NCBI RefSeq assembly: GCF_051401765.1
Contig: NC_135073.1
Span: 2,976,001 to 3,040,000 of the forward strand
DNA from: Calliopsis andreniformis
Taxonomy: Eukaryota > Arthropoda > Insecta > Hymenoptera > Andrenidae
Direction of reading: 5' to 3'
DNA: 64,000 bases
The notes below the pieces were generated by a model. That model was not told where the DNA came from and did not search any database. It worked only from the letters and a program-made list of their open reading frames with translations. The position numbers were made by a program, and so were the translations under genes. The number at the start of each line of letters is the position of its first letter. Position 1 is the stretch's first letter. Positions 60,361 through 64,000 of the stretch are shown here, piece after piece.

Positions 60361-62819
60361 ATTGTTCATATTTTTCTATTGAATATAGCGTATGGATGAA
60401 TACAAAATGGACAGGAATTAGACAACTTTGTCAGAATAACTTTTTGACAACACTATATTCAGTAAAAGAGAATAAGAAAGAGAATCATTTAGTGATACCT
60501 TTAAAATAAAGATGTGATTTGTGAGAAAATGAGTTCATCGGTTGGAGATCAAATTTTTTGGCATGAATGAGAATATGTAAAAAAGTAACGAGATTAGATT
60601 TGATGAAATTAAGTAAAAAGTTCGAAACAAGAGCATCTATCTTAGTTAACCGCAAAGGAAATGTTAGTCGATCAAAATCAATTTGAATAAATGGGAATAT
60701 CAAAAGAATAATAGAAATAGTTGTAGAAAATTGTTGTACTCCTCAAAGACAACTTAGAAATTTTCTAAATGTAAGCAAGAAATCAGTTTAAAGTATCATG
60801 AAAAATGATGATGAAAATTTAATAAATTGATTTTCTTTTAAGTACTTAAATCAAAGTTATATCATTTATTTGTGTGTTTTGTTTATTAAAAGATATAATT
60901 ACGGATTAAAATTACCATCTTACACATTTTTGAATGCAAAAGTAAGAGTGAATTGATACTTTTTTACTTTGAATGTAAATAGTTTAGATGATTCATCCAC
61001 GGTGAATGTAGAAGATGAAAGCTGAAGTATTAACATCCGTTCAATTAAATCGGTTGAATTCATTTCACTAGTTTTCACACAAAATCTAAATGGGTATCCG
61101 CCGCCGTTCTCTTGTTTCTGAACACGTTTAGGCACTTTTAGACTTTTCATTGCCGCTTCACCACGAATAAATCAACCCTGCATTTCATCAAAAGTAGAGA
61201 CCGGCTCTGCTTCGTTCACTGTTTGGTTTGGATGAAATGTAGATGAAAACAATCTTTATACCTTTCACCGTGGATGAATCATCTGCAATGCACATCCAAA
61301 ATGTAATGTCTGAATTTATTTTAAAGAATGTATCGCACGATTCTAAAATTTGCTGTCTTTAAGGTATTATTATAAAAATAACAGTTCTTGCATTAAATAA
61401 TAATAGTATCTATCTGATTTCCCAAAAAATCGTTATTTTTGAGTTACAACATTGTTATAGTAAATTTACGACATCGTGTTTGAATATTACGATAATGAGA
61501 CTGATTTCAAAGATCATTTTTAGAAAAAACAACTTACGGGTATAACCATATACAATGTATAAAATTCAGAGATATTAAAATTGTCGAACATAAAGGAATT
61601 TCTTCTCCTATCAAAGCTCATTAATGATTCATTTACTAGGTTATTGTAAGAATTTTTAAAAGCTATTATTATTTTATAAAGATATGCAAAATGGTTAAAC
61701 AGAATATAGGAAATAGTGTAATCGTGATAATAATGTTTTTAACTAATTTTAAACTTCTAGGATAGAGAGAGAGACAGTATCTCATGCATGCGTATATTAA
61801 TTATACATATATATAGGTATATAATTAAAATACATACGCTAGATATTACATTATTGTATATGTTAAAAATTCATACATTCATGCAGGTATGTAATAGAAG
61901 CTTATCTAAACAAATTTTTGTTATTTTAAGCAATTTCACTTAAGCAAAAAATTCTATAATTTATATACATGTTATGCCTATAGCTATATATTTTACATTG
62001 GTAAAATGAAATCTATGCATGTACCAAGTTGCATAAAAATCTGAGAGCACCTCCTTAAATGGTTTTCTCGTTAGATCTAGGATTAAATACAAATACAAAA
62101 TGAAACAAAATGAGAGGAATAATCTTTGTAAACTTCAACGTGCTTTCAATATTTTGAAATATTAACTAACAGCTACAGGGTGTGTCAAAATGTTGAATGT
62201 TTAGGACATAAAATTATAATTCTTTTTTGAGTTACAAATGTAGATACATTGAATTTACAAAACGTAGTTACACTTTTTACCTCTATTAATATCATTCTGA
62301 ATGAAAACAATTATTATTTATAATTATTTCCATAAATAATTTTAAGCAATTTAATTTACACTGCTAATCAAACAAAAATTCAAAAGGTTAATGGTAACAC
62401 AAAACTATTGTAATAAGTGGGACTATATTTCTTATTCAGCGCCATAAGATACTAAGAAAGTCTCAAAAGTAAACCATTAATACCAATATCACGAATAACT
62501 TTTAGTCCTAAAATTATTTCACACATACCAAAGACTAATCGACCTTAACTCTGGAAGGTGTGGTAATCGTTTACATTACCTGCCTTTTTCGTATCTCTTC
62601 TACTCTTTCCTGCGAGCAATTATGTGGACTTTAAAAAATAAAAGAACAGCTAGTTTACTTATCGTAGCAGTTAGTTCACTTATGTAATTACCAACAGGAA
62701 AGTGCAAAAGATATTTGAAAAAGTGGTTCAATATAATTCACCTCCTCTCCTCAAATAATTAAACCTTCTTTGACTACCACTTTACTACCATTTCACAAGT
62801 ACTTTTAATTACTAAGAAT
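60361..62819. other. AT-rich non-coding DNA with one inverted repeat
   Basis: Contains the 21-bp inverted pair listed next and a CAGGGTGTGTCAAAATG motif near 62177 resembling other transposon termini. A minus frame of 76 aa at 60920-61150 overlaps the left inverted copy. No gene can be supported. Confidence -1.
60986..61284. repeat. 21-bp perfect inverted repeats 257 bp apart
   Basis: The left copy at 60986-61006 (ending TCATCCACGGTGAA) is the exact reverse complement of 61264-61284 (starting TTCACCGTGGATGA). Outward and inward flanks do not match well. The interior is less AT-rich and includes GGGTATCCGCCGCCGTTC. It may be a transposon with short ends. In one frame each copy would encode the peptide FTVDESS or TVDESS, so a duplicated coding scrap is also possible. 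Confidence -1.
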
Positions 62820-63130
62820 CTGTTGGCTATGGCACCCATCGAATCAAGACGACGGCATATTAAAAGTCAGTTCTTGACTTTCTTCCGGAAGTAGGGACTC
62901 TAGCAACACCGTTAAGCAATGTAAGCAAGGTTGCAAGCAACTCAAAGGAAAGACTTCGACTTCTTCAACCAGTGCAAATGACAGCCTACAAGAATCGCGG
63001 GTATCCGGCGGATATTCGCAAGCGCGGTTCTCCTTAGGACTGTACTTGATCATCACAGGCGTCCAACCACTTTACACGCCATTAAAATCTTTTGCATATC
63101 AGTACGCGGCTTCTCTGCTTGCGTTAACAG
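62820..63130. other. Less AT-rich block with a minus open frame
   Basis: A minus frame of 70 aa (62844-63056) is open, with CRLSFALVEEVEVFPL and LLPEESQELTFNMPSS. Composition is fairly protein-like, but no domain or splice context supports it. Possible small exon; not called as a gene. Confidence -1.
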
Positions 63131-64000
63131 GAAATTAGTTGGGAATAACAACAGGATACGTAATTTCCACGGGACAGGAAAATTCCAACAAATATGCGAG
63201 CTACCTTTACGTTACTTTCACAGGCTAAGGTGTTCGTGTGTGTCTCTGTTCCCATTGCAGTCTTAAAAAAAGGATTTAATGGTTTATGACTAGAGGAAGC
63301 TTGTGACATACGATGGAAAATGTAAATCTCAGAAAAAACAAAGGGTACGATTATTATAATGCTTTTTTGTTTTTTATTATTTAAGAACAATGCGATACTA
63401 AAATAAAAATATACACATAGTAACTGACATACAGTCCACTTTAATACGAATTTTAAGAATTGTAAATCACAAACATACCTAATTTAAAAAACTGCATTTT
63501 TAAAACACGTACAATAGTCAAGTTTATGTTTTAGATTCATCAGAATATTTATTAGATTTACGAACCTGTTCAAGAAGTTTTTTCTTCTGATATTTGTAAT
63601 AAAAATTGGTCAATAAAATTTTACGGATCAAGCACTAGGGATGTAACTATATGGTTATACTAGAAAACGGAGTAAAACCCTTTACTCACCGATTTTTATA
63701 AAAAAAGCCAGATATTTGGAATAAATTTGAGACACGGGGACATTTTATCAAAGAAAGGGACTGTCCTGAGAAAAACGGGACGAATGGGGACCACGATGTG
63801 TCGCGTGAACTCTTAAGAGATTTTAATTTGAAGATGCAAATATCTCAAGATAAAATGAATATGAAGAAAAAGATACATAATTTCATTTTAAAAAAATACC
63901 GATGATCATAAGATCTCGTTAAAAAATAATCTTGAGGAAAAATTCTTTCCACGTTTACATCTGGCCCTTCAAATGCTGTAAATTTGTCCTAAGGATTTTT
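63131..64000. other. AT-rich non-coding DNA to the right edge
   Basis: A set of GGGAC words (GGGGACATT, GGGACTGTCC, GGGACGAAT, GGGGACCACG) lies at 63737-63793, perhaps a transposon remnant; similar GGGGACACG words occur near 28037 and 31654. An 88-aa minus frame at 63124-63390 is not recognised. Nothing else is supportable. Confidence -1.

Noticed and set aside
60920..61150. 76-aa minus frame (MKSLKVPKRVQKQENGGGYP start)
   Set aside because: Looks partly protein-like but overlaps one copy of the 21-bp inverted repeat, is unrecognised and lacks splice support.
63737..63793. Four GGGAC/GGGGAC words as a possible G-quadruplex
   Set aside because: G runs are separated by up to 20 or so bases and only three to four G long; the structure is unlikely.
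1..64000. CRISPR arrays, operons, tRNA or rRNA genes
   Set aside because: No regularly spaced identical repeats, no clustered same-strand genes and no cloverleaf with matching boxes; GGTTCGA words near 26163, 46559 and 56604 lack the partner stems.

Overview
This window reads as eukaryotic nuclear DNA, most likely from an insect and plausibly a bee or another hymenopteran. That placement is inference from three things: a strongly AT-rich background broken by short GC-rich islands, spliced-gene architecture, and insect-type transposon relics (mariner, piggyBac-like, pogo-like and RNase H-bearing non-LTR elements). There are no operons, ribosome binding sites, CRISPR arrays or other prokaryotic features. 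I found no convincing tRNA or rRNA gene.

The only clear functional coding sequence is at the left edge. Positions 1-318 on the minus strand are an internal exon of a PP2C-type (PPM family) serine/threonine phosphatase with a canonical splice acceptor at its right edge. Its 5' exons must lie at higher coordinates. None is recognisable here, so much or all of the window may be intron of this gene or intergenic desert.

Layout: 0.3-16 kb is AT-rich non-coding DNA with small foldback elements at 6.0, 8.5 and 13.7 kb. At 16.3-17.2 kb lies a decayed, intron-free pseudogene of the ER chaperone HYOU1/Grp170, with its two halves in permuted order. At 24.7-25.3 kb is a strongly CpG-rich island that could be a promoter. 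Next to it starts a pair of about 450-bp inverted repeat arms 7 kb apart (25.3 and 32.8 kb). Between the arms are a compact microRNA-like hairpin (30.8 kb) and, close to the right arm, a piggyBac-type MITE (32.5 kb). At 34.4-35.7 kb is the 3' end of a non-LTR retrotransposon. From 42 to 56 kb there are several TIR/foldback elements whose ends share a TACAGGGTGT-like terminus, an array of degenerate palindromic repeats (50.8 kb) and a mariner transposase fragment (54.8-55.1 kb). One further coding-like open frame at 56.1 kb may be an exon. The rest, to 64 kb, is AT-rich with a few GC-rich islands.

The window is best described as a gene-poor intronic or intergenic tract shaped by mobile elements. 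The most unusual items are the permuted HYOU1 pseudogene, the 30.8-kb hairpin, the distant inverted pair with GC islands on its outer sides, and the AAGACGTCTTAAAGAC-type array. All identifications are from reading alone; no search was run.
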